Part shown: piece after piece, positions 12,828-21,850 of the stretch
Numbering within the stretch: position 1 is the first letter of the stretch
Layout of the letters: every line of letters begins with the position of its first letter
Origin: Promethearchaeota archaeon
GTDB taxonomy: Archaea; Asgardarchaeota; Lokiarchaeia; Sigyniarchaeales; SOKP01
Assembly: GCA_016930515.1 (NCBI GenBank)
Contig: JAFGGO010000088.1
Span: forward strand, 1 to 36,054
DNA: 36,054 nucleotides
Reading direction: 5' to 3'
Notes under the pieces: model-generated
The model's database searches: none
Told to the model about the DNA's origin: nothing
The model's input: only the letters and a program-made list of their open reading frames with translations
Position numbers and translations under genes: made by a program

Positions 12828-14237
12828 TTATTTATAAATTCTCCTGAGTATACCTTGAGCAGCGATGATTCCCGTGACCGCTGCGCCTACTATTCCTCTC
12901 GAAAGTCCAGCACCGTCTCCAGCGAAGAAGATCTTTTTAAAGCGTTTGGACTCCAAGAACGGGGAAACCTGTACGAGCTTGGCGCTTCTCTTGAATTCGG
13001 GCGCATATAGTAAGGTGCTATCGTTATTCACCCCCGGAATGATGTGATCAAGTCGCTCTAAACCTTCTAAGATGTCTTTAACGAATCGGTAGGGATATGC
13101 CATTGCGATGTCTCCCGGAGTCACGTCGTTCAGAGTGGGTTGAACTGGATTTTTGCTTATGAGGGCAGGTCTTGAACGGTGTCCCTTGCGGAGGTCACCG
13201 AGGGTTTGAATAAGGGGTTTATAACCGCCTAAAACTGACGCTTGTTTCGCAATGGCGCGCCCGTATTCCGTGGTATCCTCTAAGGGCGCAGTTAAAGCTT
13301 GCCGTATCAAGAACGCAAAATTTGAGTTTCTTGAATCGCCATCAGAAGTGAACTGATGCCCGTTCACTCCCACGATCTTTTCCTCGTACATTTCCTTGAC
13401 CACATATCCCTTGTGATTAACGCAAAAGGTTCGAACGAAATCATTATAGGTAGGAGTTATGATGTGAAACTTGGGATCGCGCTGGATATTTTCGCAAATC
13501 TCTTCGAGTATGATGGAGGGAACTTCCACGCGAACGCCTATATCTAAAGGCAAATAGGAGGTTCGAATACCAAGCTCCTCGCACTGTTTAGACAACCATA
13601 CCATGCCCCATCTCCCTGGAGCCAAGAGGATCGCGTCGAACTTTTCTTGAGAATCGGTTTTTTCCTTATTTCCAAAATATAGTTGCTTGTTTGCATCGAA
13701 CCGTTGGACTTTCGTATTCGGAAAGAACTTAACATCGTAATCAGATTCCAAGGTTTTCTGGATGGATTTTATCACATTCGGCGTGTTTTCCGTCCCTAAC
13801 AATCTCTGCTTGATGGGCACGAACCGGATGTCCATGGACGCTGCCCTGAAAAGCAGGTCTTTTAGTTTTTGCTCGTTCTGAAAGGGATTAAACAGCTTAT
13901 CAGGAGCGCCATTTTGTAGGAAAAAGGCTTCTATGTGTCCAATTATCTGTTTTGCGTCAAGACCTGCATTATTGCACAATTGGGCTAAATCCCCACCAAT
14001 GTTCTCGTCAAGGTTGAGTATGCCCGAGGAAAATGCTCCTGCGCCGCCTATTCCCGACATGATCTTGCACGGATCGCAGCCCATACAGGCAAGTCCTTCG
14101 GATATGGCGCAGTATCTCTTGTCCACGGGCGGTCCTTGGTCAAACACCTTGATTTCGAGGTCTGGGATGCCCGACTTTCCGAGCTCGCTTGCGGCAAATA
14201 GCCCCGCCGATCCCGCTCCGACAATTCCAATTTTCAT
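12828..14237 (-). CDS. FAD-dependent dehydrogenase (COG2509-like)
   Basis: 469 residues. The N-terminal Rossmann dinucleotide-binding motif is GIVGAGSAGLFAAS (4-17). A cysteine-containing stretch CAISEGLACMGCDPC near 43-57 and GIGGAGAFSSG near 62-72 are typical of the NAD(FAD)-utilising dehydrogenases grouped as COG2509. The C-terminal FAD motif FAGDGAGLSRGIVGAA completes the fold. This family resembles geranylgeranyl-reductase and GidA-like flavoproteins; the substrate is not known. The four Cys near the N-terminus may bind a metal or cluster. It is monocistronic, and its end is nearly convergent with the DUF2262-like gene. A broken copy of its last 40 codons is at 11886-12008. Confidence 0.85.
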   Translation of the reverse strand: MKIGIVGAGSAGLFAASELGKSGIPDLEIKVFDQGPPVDKRYCAISEGLACMGCDPCKIMSGIGGAGAFSSGILNLDENIGGDLAQLCNNAGLDAKQIIGHIEAFFLQNGAPDKLFNPFQNEQKLKDLLFRAASMDIRFVPIKQRLLGTENTPNVIKSIQKTLESDYDVKFFPNTKVQRFDANKQLYFGNKEKTDSQEKFDAILLAPGRWGMVWLSKQCEELGIRTSYLPLDIGVRVEVPSIILEEICENIQRDPKFHIITPTYNDFVRTFCVNHKGYVVKEMYEEKIVGVNGHQFTSDGDSRNSNFAFLIRQALTAPLEDTTEYGRAIAKQASVLGGYKPLIQTLGDLRKGHRSRPALISKNPVQPTLNDVTPGDIAMAYPYRFVKDILEGLERLDHIIPGVNNDSTLLYAPEFKRSAKLVQVSPFLESKRFKKIFFAGDGAGLSRGIVGAAVTGIIAAQGILRRIYK

Positions 14238-14480
14238 ATGTATTATTCGTTAAGTTGTCGATATAATCTTTTTGTTATGTTTTTTTTTATTATGTAAGAA
14301 ATTTTAGTTATTATACGCAATATAAATAGACTTAAATTAGTGATAGATAGTATGAGTAATCTACTGCCCTAAAAAGAAAAGTATAAAACTTTTTAATGAT
14401 TTTTTTTTACAAGTTCAAATGGATTAAATGTCGTATTTCTGTATTATAAAACCCAACGATACTATTTAATGAGCATCAAC

Positions 14481-14554
14481 GCCTCTGTTGCATAGCTGGT
14501 TATTGCGTTGCCTTGGTAAGGCAAAGGTCGGGGGTTCAAATCCCCCCAGAGGCT
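14481..14554 (+). tRNA. tRNA-Thr(GGT)
   Basis: A 74-base intron-less cloverleaf: acceptor GCCTCTG/CAGAGGC, anticodon stem TTGCC/GGCAA with loop TTGGTAA (anticodon GGT), T-arm GGGGG/CCCCC with loop TTCAAAT. Discriminator T is usual for archaeal tRNA-Thr. CCA is not encoded. The D-stem has one T-T mismatch. Confidence 0.92.
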
Positions 14555-14782
14555 ACTATTAAATTATTAATGCTTAGATTAGATTTTAATCGTGAAATAA
14601 TTATTATATATAATACCAACACTAAAAATCAATAAAGAACTACAAAATATTTTTCTTATGGATTTTGCCGAACGAAAAAAAGCAAAAGAAAAAATATTCT
14701 CAAACGATGAAGAATTGAGAGATTTCTTGGTTTCTTGTGGATAAAATTATAGTCAAGATATTGGTAAAAATAAAAATTATTC

Positions 14783-15059
14783 TTATTTCTTGAGTTTATA
14801 AGATAGTAATTTTTTTAAAATTCTCTTTTCATTACCACTTAAGATATTAACGACAAAATTTAGCACCGATTTGAACCATTCATATTTTCTCGTATCTTTA
14901 CCATATACCTTTCCTTGCCCTCGAAATGTAAGGAATTAACTTGCTTATTAATTCAAGCGCGTGGTGACTAACCTTCCCTTTTTTGAGTATCGATTGAATG
15001 AATTTTTCTTCGCTTTCAATGTGAAAACTTAAATATTCGTGGTAACCAATATTACCCAT
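14783..15059 (-). pseudogene. Frameshifted small gene of unknown function next to the transposase
   Basis: From ATG 15059 the minus strand reads MGNIGYHEYLSFHIESEEKF, then KKGKVSHHALELISKLIPY, and stops soon after in that frame. The neighbouring frame continues as GQGKVYGKDTRKYEWFK and SVLNFVVNILSGNEKRI before TAA at 14783-14785. Both halves have the composition of real protein, and a shift near 14925-14940 would join them into about 92 residues. I do not recognise the family. Its start is only a few bases from the divergent transposase gene, so the insertion may have removed its promoter. Confidence in a real gene is moderate to low. Confidence 0.4.
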
Positions 15060-15063
15060 ACAC

Positions 15064-16716
15064 ATGACATTTTTAATCAAGAAAAAAATTAAAGGCAATG
15101 TTTATCTGTATCTTGCAAGAAACGCCCGAATTAACGGTAAAACGAGGAGAATATGGGAGAAATACATTGGTCCCGAAAATAACATAAATGAACAAACGGA
15201 ATTGTTGGTCGATCCCGAACCAAGCGTCACGACTCTTGATTTCGGACTTCCCATTGCACTCATGGGCTTGGTAAAACAACTCGGACTCGTTGGAATCATC
15301 AATAAGTGCACGAGCAAGCGCTCTCAGGGGCTTTCCGTGGGGCATTACATGGTCTTGGCTGCCATTAACAGTTGCGTGAAACCCACTTCCAAGGCGAGAT
15401 TGCTCCGCTGGTTTGAGCACACCGCTCTTTTCAAGGAATTTCCGCCTATTGAAACCTATTTAGATTCAATGGCATATGCAAACCACTTCAAGTACCTGAC
15501 ATCTGAAGCGATAAAGAACATCGAAGCGCTTATTAACAAGAATTTAATTGAAAAATTTAACCTGTCCATGAATTCGCTATTTTACGACCCGAAGAGCTTT
15601 TTTACCTATATCAACCCGAAGGAGGGCGTGGAAATTCCGAAACACGGTCATTCCAAGGAAGGCCGATCCACCCTGAACTTAGTGGGATTGACCTTGTTCT
15701 GTACCAAAGACGGAGGTGTGCCCGTCCTTCACGAGGTATATCCAGGAAATGTTCACAACGCCAAGATATTTAAGGAACAGGTTTCCAAGCTTTTTGAGAG
15801 ATTAAAACAAGCAAGTGTGGATCCCCGGGAAATTTGCGTGGTGTTTGATAAGGGAAACCTCTCCCAAGAAGCGTTTGAACAAGTGTACGACGCGGGACTC
15901 CGGTTCGTCTGCTCGATACGCCCCAGCACGCAAAAAGAATTCGATCGTTTAACGCCTTCCGATTTTTCTCTCGAAAAGCTGCCGAACGGAAAAGAAATAG
16001 GCGTGCTCGAGTTTGCTCGAAATGTGTACGGTCAACACGATCGACTCTTCGTGGTATTTAATCCACGAATGAAAGCGTGGCAGGAAAAAAACCTCCTTGC
16101 GAAGCTCGAAACGAAAATCGAAACCGTTCGCAATTTTTTTGAAGAACGCTTGAACGCAAAAAAATGGAGGGCTCCTGAGGCCATTGAGAAAAAGATTCGG
16201 GACGTTTTCAAGACGAAAAAGCATTTAGATCTCGTAGATTACTCGGTTTCCGGCACGCTTGGAAATGTGGCGTACACGCTAAAAATCAATGAGAAAGCGC
16301 TGGAGGACCGCTTAAACACGCTCGGCAAGAGTTATTTCTTGTCGAACCATCCCGAGATGGCTCCTCTCGATGTCGTGTGGTTGTATCGACAACAGAATAC
16401 CATGGAGCGCGCCTTCAAGTACATCAAGTCCCCTTCCCTGTTATCCGCCCGACCGATGTATCATTGGACGGAGGAGAGCATCCGTGGACATTTATTTACC
16501 TGCGTACTCGGACTGTTGTTATTAACTCTTCTTACCCGAAAGGTCCAAAAAGAGTTCGATCACATGAGCCTCTGGCGCATCGTTGAGGTTCTTTCAGAAA
16601 TTGAATTGGTAATCGTTCAATACAAGGGGACCAAGAAAATCGTGAAAAAAATCGTGGATGTTTCTCCTGACGCCAGGCGATTGCTAAAATTTTTAGAACT
16701 TGAGGCACCTGCGTGA
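15064..16716 (+). CDS. IS1634-type (IS4 superfamily) DDE transposase
   Basis: 550 residues, the size of IS1634-family transposases. The first catalytic Asp is in SLFYDPKSFF (near 175; family 'LYDVTTFYF'), the second in VVFDKGNLS (near 262), and the Y-(2)-R-(3)-E-(6)-K signature of IS4-type enzymes is in WLYRQQNTMERAFKYIKS with Glu near 446. The C-terminal RGHLFTCVLGLLLL segment is also typical. The frame is intact. No convincing terminal inverted repeats or target duplications were found by eye on either side, so the element ends cannot be set; it could be active, or an element that has lost its ends. Base use is less AT-rich than in the flanking 17-30 kb genes. Confidence 0.88.
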   Translation: MTFLIKKKIKGNVYLYLARNARINGKTRRIWEKYIGPENNINEQTELLVDPEPSVTTLDFGLPIALMGLVKQLGLVGIINKCTSKRSQGLSVGHYMVLAAINSCVKPTSKARLLRWFEHTALFKEFPPIETYLDSMAYANHFKYLTSEAIKNIEALINKNLIEKFNLSMNSLFYDPKSFFTYINPKEGVEIPKHGHSKEGRSTLNLVGLTLFCTKDGGVPVLHEVYPGNVHNAKIFKEQVSKLFERLKQASVDPREICVVFDKGNLSQEAFEQVYDAGLRFVCSIRPSTQKEFDRLTPSDFSLEKLPNGKEIGVLEFARNVYGQHDRLFVVFNPRMKAWQEKNLLAKLETKIETVRNFFEERLNAKKWRAPEAIEKKIRDVFKTKKHLDLVDYSVSGTLGNVAYTLKINEKALEDRLNTLGKSYFLSNHPEMAPLDVVWLYRQQNTMERAFKYIKSPSLLSARPMYHWTEESIRGHLFTCVLGLLLLTLLTRKVQKEFDHMSLWRIVEVLSEIELVIVQYKGTKKIVKKIVDVSPDARRLLKFLELEAPA

Positions 16717-16727
16717 TTTTTTTTTTT
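16717..16727 (+). terminator. T11 terminator after the transposase
   Basis: Eleven Ts begin directly after the TGA stop, a strong archaeal terminator. Confidence 0.6.
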
Positions 16728-16844
16728 GTAGTCCCTAACTTTTTTATCGCACGGTGAGAGGGGGCCATCTATCGAGAGTAGAGAAAGAAAAAAGGTTAAT
16801 TTTTTAATAACTTATAAACTCAAGAATTTATAATAAATTTATTG

Positions 16845-18263
16845 TTAATTCCATAATGATGTATCATATTTTTTCATCATTTTTTTAATGGTCTTCCTAT
16901 GGTTTAAAACATGTTGTTTATAACCTTTGCATAATGTTCTAAAACCCAACGCCACCACAATATTTTTGGTGTGAAAAAGGGTGGCCCAAAACCCTCTTCG
17001 CCATCGAAAAATCTTTAATATTCTATTCAAATGAAGATAATAGTTCTTGTAAAATTCATCAATAGATATGTGTTTTGGTTTGATAATAAGCCTGTCCATT
17101 AGCAACTCATCCCAATCTGCGGGAAAATTAGAATACATGAGTCTTCCTTCTTCTTTTACTCTCTCATATAAAGGTGTACCTGGGAGAGGGACGACGATTC
17201 CTATGTCTAGGGCGTCTACTTTCGATCTTTTGAAAAATTCGCTAATTCTTAAAAGCGAGTCAAGGTCATCATCGTCCATTCCATACATCGTTGCACCTAC
17301 GACACCGATACCACATTTTTGAATGGTCTTAATGGCGATCTTATATTTTTCGAGCATAGCTAGAAAATCATCTTGGACATCCTTTAATTTTAAAAAAGAA
17401 ATATTTGCTTGCTTGTTCATTTCCTTAAGGACTTTTAAGTTAAAGGATTCAAAACCGATATATAATTGCCTCAATCCCGCTTTATATGCAAGTTTTAAAA
17501 GATCTACTCGATCGGCAATGTTGATTGATGATTGAGTTCCCCAAATCTTGTTTAGTTTGTTGTCAATTATCATTTGAAGGAGTTTTTTCTTTTGCTCAAA
17601 GTGGCGCTCAGTGAATCCAAAAAAATTGTCGTCGGTGAAATATACAACCTTTTTTTTTATTGTCCTTAATTCTTTTATGACATCCTCGATAGGACGATGC
17701 TTGTATCTGTTTCCAAAATGTCGAGTTGAGTAGCAATACTCGCAAGCGAATGGACACCCTCGCGATGACTCGATTCCAACAGCAAAATATCTATCATCTA
17801 AATCGGAGTGATCCAATATTACCATCTGTTCTCCGGTACAATACGATGGGCCATATATGGATTTTAATTCACCGTTTTCAAAGTCTTCGATAAGTATTTT
17901 CCATATCAGTTCTGCTTCTCCAATTACGACGCAGTCAACATAATTAAGTGCCTCCTCTAACATTGGAGAAGCATGAACTCCTCCCATAATTGTTTTTATT
18001 CCTCTTTCACGATACTTTGATGCGATTTCGTATGCATGAGTTGCGTTGACAGTTGACGCAGAAATACCTACTAAATCACAATCAATAAAATCTGTAAATT
18101 CGTCCAAGCTTTCGTCAAAAATTTTCACATCCCAGTGATTTGGAGTAAGTGCTGCAATTATTTGTAATCCAAGAGGATTAACCTGGAGTTCTGGATAATA
18201 AGATTTTTGAACCTGACGGTTAACGGCACTGATAAGTATTAATCTTAATTTCTTTTCATTCAT
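16845..18263 (-). CDS. B12-binding-domain radical SAM protein
   Basis: 472 residues. The N-terminal 130 or so residues form a cobalamin-binding-like Rossmann domain: NPLGLQIIAALTP, VGISASTVNATHAYEIA, TIMGGVHASPMLEEAL and VIGEAE are the usual blocks of this class. The radical SAM core begins at the CxxxCxxC cluster motif RGCPFACEYCYS (Cys170, Cys174, Cys177), followed by a TIM-barrel (YFTDDNFFGF, IGFESFN, PLPGTPLYE). The pattern matches the large BchE/HpnJ-like group, which includes methyltransferases, cyclases and lipid-modifying enzymes. The product is unknown. It is transcribed with the same strand as the next genes up to 21662 but with wide gaps, so separate promoters are likely. Confidence 0.88.
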   Translation of the reverse strand: MNEKKLRLILISAVNRQVQKSYYPELQVNPLGLQIIAALTPNHWDVKIFDESLDEFTDFIDCDLVGISASTVNATHAYEIASKYRERGIKTIMGGVHASPMLEEALNYVDCVVIGEAELIWKILIEDFENGELKSIYGPSYCTGEQMVILDHSDLDDRYFAVGIESSRGCPFACEYCYSTRHFGNRYKHRPIEDVIKELRTIKKKVVYFTDDNFFGFTERHFEQKKKLLQMIIDNKLNKIWGTQSSINIADRVDLLKLAYKAGLRQLYIGFESFNLKVLKEMNKQANISFLKLKDVQDDFLAMLEKYKIAIKTIQKCGIGVVGATMYGMDDDDLDSLLRISEFFKRSKVDALDIGIVVPLPGTPLYERVKEEGRLMYSNFPADWDELLMDRLIIKPKHISIDEFYKNYYLHLNRILKIFRWRRGFWATLFHTKNIVVALGFRTLCKGYKQHVLNHRKTIKKMMKKYDTSLWN

Positions 18264-18525
18264 TATAGGTTTAGAATATTATTAATTGAGGATGTTTAAA
18301 AATATCTCTAATTTGTTAAATATTTGTTGGTTAAGTTTTTCATCATTTTTGAATTTTGACGCGTCAATTGTATTTAATTATTGTTGTGGTAGTTAGCTTA
18401 CTTTTGTTATCAAAATCATCCTTTTGATTTTTTTGATTAGTATTAATCCGTACAAAGGTCTTATATTTGAAAAACTAATTTTCTAATAAATAAATACAAT
18501 AGAAATAAAAAATAACGAACTATTT

Positions 18526-19233
18526 TTAGTGACTAATAAAGAAAGCCACATAATATTCAATGGCACTTGAAAGCAGTATTATTCTCATTATTGTTAGAAG
18601 AATCAGCTCATTTTCAAATAATTCACTACCAAGGGCACCAATTAATAATGAACTAAAGGCTATAAGAAGAATTATTCCCCTTTTTCGAATGCTTGGCTCG
18701 TCGTGCTTTATGGACATTACTGAGAAAAATACGCCTAAAATAAACGAAACGAGTGGGATTAGATAATTTAAAATCGACAAATAAATTCCTGAATCTTGAT
18801 AAAAATAGCCATTAACTTGCCCTACTGAAGTTGGATCAATGATGAGTAAACATATAAAAATAGCATCAAGAGTGCTAAAAATTATTGTCGTTATAATAAG
18901 GATGTTTTTTTCTTTATCTTGATAGAAGATGTGAACAAAGGAATAAATCCAAAATATAATCGCAAGAATGAAGAATGCGTTATTCAAGAATAAGAATTCA
19001 AATGTTCGAAACGCGTATCCAGAGATAATTATCGAGAGAAATGAAAACGCAGAACCCCACCACCCAGAGCTCAATAAAACCCATGTAAGACCAAGTGAGA
19101 GCTGTTCTATTCGTTTTGAATTGAAATATTTTTTTAAAAACAGCAATCCAATAAAAACAGAAATTGAAACGAAAATTACAGCAAAAATGCCGGTAAAGAT
19201 TTCCTGTGGGTTCAAGTCATTAAAAGTAACCAT
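18526..19233 (-). CDS. Seven-transmembrane protein of unknown function
   Basis: 235 residues with about seven hydrophobic segments: roughly 13-33, 45-70, 82-103, 110-130, 148-170, 188-206 and 212-233. The first loop is short and positively charged (KKYFNSKR), placing it inside. No Lys is seen in the last helix, so it is not a retinal protein. No soluble domain is attached. It resembles the stand-alone 7-TM sensor-like proteins that occur in many Asgard genomes, but I cannot assign a family from motifs. The upstream and downstream gaps are AT-rich. Confidence 0.7.
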   Translation of the reverse strand: MVTFNDLNPQEIFTGIFAVIFVSISVFIGLLFLKKYFNSKRIEQLSLGLTWVLLSSGWWGSAFSFLSIIISGYAFRTFEFLFLNNAFFILAIIFWIYSFVHIFYQDKEKNILIITTIIFSTLDAIFICLLIIDPTSVGQVNGYFYQDSGIYLSILNYLIPLVSFILGVFFSVMSIKHDEPSIRKRGIILLIAFSSLLIGALGSELFENELILLTIMRIILLSSAIEYYVAFFISH

Positions 19234-19332
19234 ATTTAATACCTTATAATTTCTTATTTAATACCTTTATTATCTATATTTAAGTTATTTATAAAAAACA
19301 TTTGCTTATAAACACTTTGAAAGGAAAATGTA

Positions 19333-20337
19333 TTATTTTTCGTTTAAAAACACCTCTTCGTAAGAAATTATTGTCCACGGATAAGGTTTAAACAAAAAAT
19401 TGCAGATGTTTTGATGCTTCTTTTGGTCCGCTATTTGATCAAAAAAATATCCATGATATTCAAAAATTTTAACACCTTCAATACAGCCATTCGCAAGAAA
19501 TTTCAGATAATTAGAAAGACGACTTTTTGAATGTCCTAATATTCTTATTATTGCTTCGTAATGCTTTTTTATATTAGATATCATCAGGGAGTATATATCT
19601 AGATCAATAACTGCTCGGATCAAATCCATATAATTTAAATGCTTTCCTTCTGGATTTTTAACTTTTAGTTCTAGTAATAACAAGTTCATACTATTTTTTT
19701 TATAATCTTGGTATAGATCTGACATGTCATCCAGAATAGTATCAATGATGACATAATGCTCGAGAAATTCGCTTATTAATTGTTTAGTATTTTCATATAT
19801 AAAAGGCGATAATAAATCAAAATATAAGAAGAAATCCGAATTTCTTACTTGCATAAAATTAAACAATTCTTTTTTTTCCATAATTCTTGGAAATTTCATT
19901 AACTCTATTTCCTTTATTACGCATTGTTTAATATCGTATAAAGCTTGAAGCATCAATTTATTACCATTCACGGGTAATTTATTTAAATACTTTTGCACTT
20001 TCCATGGAATAAAAGCAAAATAAGAAAGTATATCAATGAATTTCACATAATTATCAACAGTATTCGCTTGAAAATAGCTATCTACCAAGGAATCTCCTAA
20101 AGATATGTAATCCGAAAAGCAATCGACTACTTTAATAATCTCTTCCTTTCTGTTACTAAGTTCTAACTCAGGTTTTAATTCTTCAGCTGAGAGGTGTTCG
20201 ATGATATCCGAAACGAGCAATGAGAACTTAGAATTAGTATTTTCTAAAAGAGTATTCGAATTATTGTTAGTCAACCCAAATATGTTATAGCAATTACTAA
20301 AGTTCTCAATATTTTTTGATGAGTCTGACAAATACAT
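19333..20337 (-). CDS. Putative class I isoprenoid-synthase-fold protein
   Basis: 334 residues, almost wholly helical, with no membrane segment. The only catalytic-looking motif is DDMSDLYQD at 203-211, which fits the DDxxDxxxD metal-binding motif of class I isoprenoid enzymes, and sits in a long helix after HYVIIDTIL. A matching second Asp-rich motif is not obvious; DSLVDSYF near 82 is a weak candidate. Trans-prenyltransferases would show two DDxxD motifs about 100 residues apart, so this may be a divergent or atypical member. A geranylgeranyl-reductase-like gene lies two genes away, which gives mild support. It could also be an unrelated all-helical protein. Confidence 0.35.
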   Translation of the reverse strand: MYLSDSSKNIENFSNCYNIFGLTNNNSNTLLENTNSKFSLLVSDIIEHLSAEELKPELELSNRKEEIIKVVDCFSDYISLGDSLVDSYFQANTVDNYVKFIDILSYFAFIPWKVQKYLNKLPVNGNKLMLQALYDIKQCVIKEIELMKFPRIMEKKELFNFMQVRNSDFFLYFDLLSPFIYENTKQLISEFLEHYVIIDTILDDMSDLYQDYKKNSMNLLLLELKVKNPEGKHLNYMDLIRAVIDLDIYSLMISNIKKHYEAIIRILGHSKSRLSNYLKFLANGCIEGVKIFEYHGYFFDQIADQKKHQNICNFLFKPYPWTIISYEEVFLNEK

Positions 20338-20474
20338 TTCAATTGTAAAAGTAAACTAAAGTTATTCTAATATATATCTAGATAATATATAAAAGTTTAT
20401 TTTTTTTATAGAATGATCATATTTCTGAAGATTTGAAACGAGATTCCTAATTTTTAGAATCTAATTTCCAATCT

Positions 20475-21662
20475 TTATCGAATATTTTTCCTTAACGCAT
20501 CCTTTATTCTATTTAAAGCTTTTTCAAGTGTTAATCTTGGGCAAGCAATATTGATTCTCCGAAATCCCTTTCCACTTTTTCCGAAGTGTATGCCATTCCA
20601 TAATAACACTTTTGCCTCATTCATTAAAATTCTTTCTAAAGTTTGATTATTATAGTTCAATCCTCTAAAATCGAGCCAAACAAGGTAGGTTGCCTCAGGA
20701 TTTATAACTTTTACTTCTGGAATATTAGATACTAAGAATTTTTTCAAAAATTCTAAATTTTCTTTAATATATTTTTTTAAATCATCCAACCAATCTTCGC
20801 ATTTGTTGTATGCTGTTTCTAAAGCTATAGATCCTAATGAATTGTTGTCTAAAATACCATACTTTTGTTTCATAACATTGAATTTAGTTTTTAATTCAGA
20901 AGAAGGAATAATAATATTAGCAAGAGGTATTCCTGATAAATTAAATCCCTTAGATGGAGAAGTGCAAGTTATTGAATTTTCTTCGAATTTTTTCGAAATA
21001 CTTGCGAATGAAATAAACTTATATTCTGGGAAAACTAAGTCGCAGTTAATCTCATCTGATATGACTAAGAGATTTTCGTCGATGCAAATATCACCTAATT
21101 GTTCAATCTCTTCTTTTCGCCAGACTCTGCCTGTAGGATTATGAGGATTGCAAAAAATTATCATTTTTACATTGTCTAAAATAACTTTTTTTTTTAGATC
21201 ATTAAAATCAATTTCATAATGATTGTTTTCCAATTTCAACGAATTGAGAACTTTTTTTCTTTTATTACTTCGTATGATTGAGTAAAAGGGAGGATATATT
21301 GGATCTTGTAAAATTATTTTATCTTTTTCGTTTGTAAACGCTTGTATGGCAATACTTAGCCCCATCATTGCTCCAGGTGTATATATAATAGAATTTTTTT
21401 CTATTTTCCAATTATATCTTCTATAAAACCAATTAATAGTACTTTCGTAGTAAGAATCTGGAAAAATCGAATATCCCATAATTCCATGATTTATTTTTTG
21501 ATTTAATGCTTGTAAAATTAGTGGTGCGTTTTTAAAATCCATATCAGCAATCCATAATGGGAGAAGATCCTTTACTTTAAACATCTCTTCTGTACTATCC
21601 CACTTCTCAGATCTTGAATTTTTTCTATCTATGAGATTGTCAAAATCATTTTTTTTAAACAT
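20475..21662 (-). CDS. patB: PatB/MalY-type PLP-dependent C-S lyase or aminotransferase
   Basis: 395 residues of fold-type I PLP enzymes. The N-terminal LPLWIADMDFKNAP and GIMGYSIFPDSY blocks are diagnostic of the MalY/PatB branch. Other features are TPGAMMGLSIAI (phosphate-binding loop), CNPHNPTGRVW, VISDEINCDL with Asp203, the PLP Lys238 in TSPSKGFNLSG, and the C-terminal RRINIACPR that binds the substrate carboxylate. PatB-like enzymes split cystathionine or other S-substituted cysteines to a thiol, pyruvate and ammonia. The gene is AT-rich, and it is divergent from the geranylgeranyl-reductase-like gene with about 190 bases between. Confidence 0.86.
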   Translation of the reverse strand: MFKKNDFDNLIDRKNSRSEKWDSTEEMFKVKDLLPLWIADMDFKNAPLILQALNQKINHGIMGYSIFPDSYYESTINWFYRRYNWKIEKNSIIYTPGAMMGLSIAIQAFTNEKDKIILQDPIYPPFYSIIRSNKRKKVLNSLKLENNHYEIDFNDLKKKVILDNVKMIIFCNPHNPTGRVWRKEEIEQLGDICIDENLLVISDEINCDLVFPEYKFISFASISKKFEENSITCTSPSKGFNLSGIPLANIIIPSSELKTKFNVMKQKYGILDNNSLGSIALETAYNKCEDWLDDLKKYIKENLEFLKKFLVSNIPEVKVINPEATYLVWLDFRGLNYNNQTLERILMNEAKVLLWNGIHFGKSGKGFRRINIACPRLTLEKALNRIKDALRKNIR

Positions 21663-21850
21663 GATATTCCTTTATAGAAAACAAGGATAAAAAGTATTTC
21701 CATTAAAAACATTGATGTTATAAAAAGTGCTATTAAATATAATAATTTTATATACTAATACAATGCAATTTAAAGATCTAAAGAAAAAATAGATTAACTT
21801 TTTTAGAGAGATAATGTTTAAAATATCAAGCAATAAAGAGGTTTATTATC

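Noticed and set aside
14658..14744. 28-codon ORF between tRNA-Thr and the frameshifted small gene
   Set aside because: Too short, no Shine-Dalgarno, no motif. Possibly a remnant, but not supportable.
14940..16800. Terminal repeats of the IS1634-type element
   Set aside because: The similar GTGGTGACTAAC and GTAGTCCCTAAC strings on the two sides are in direct, not inverted, orientation and too imperfect. The element ends cannot be set.
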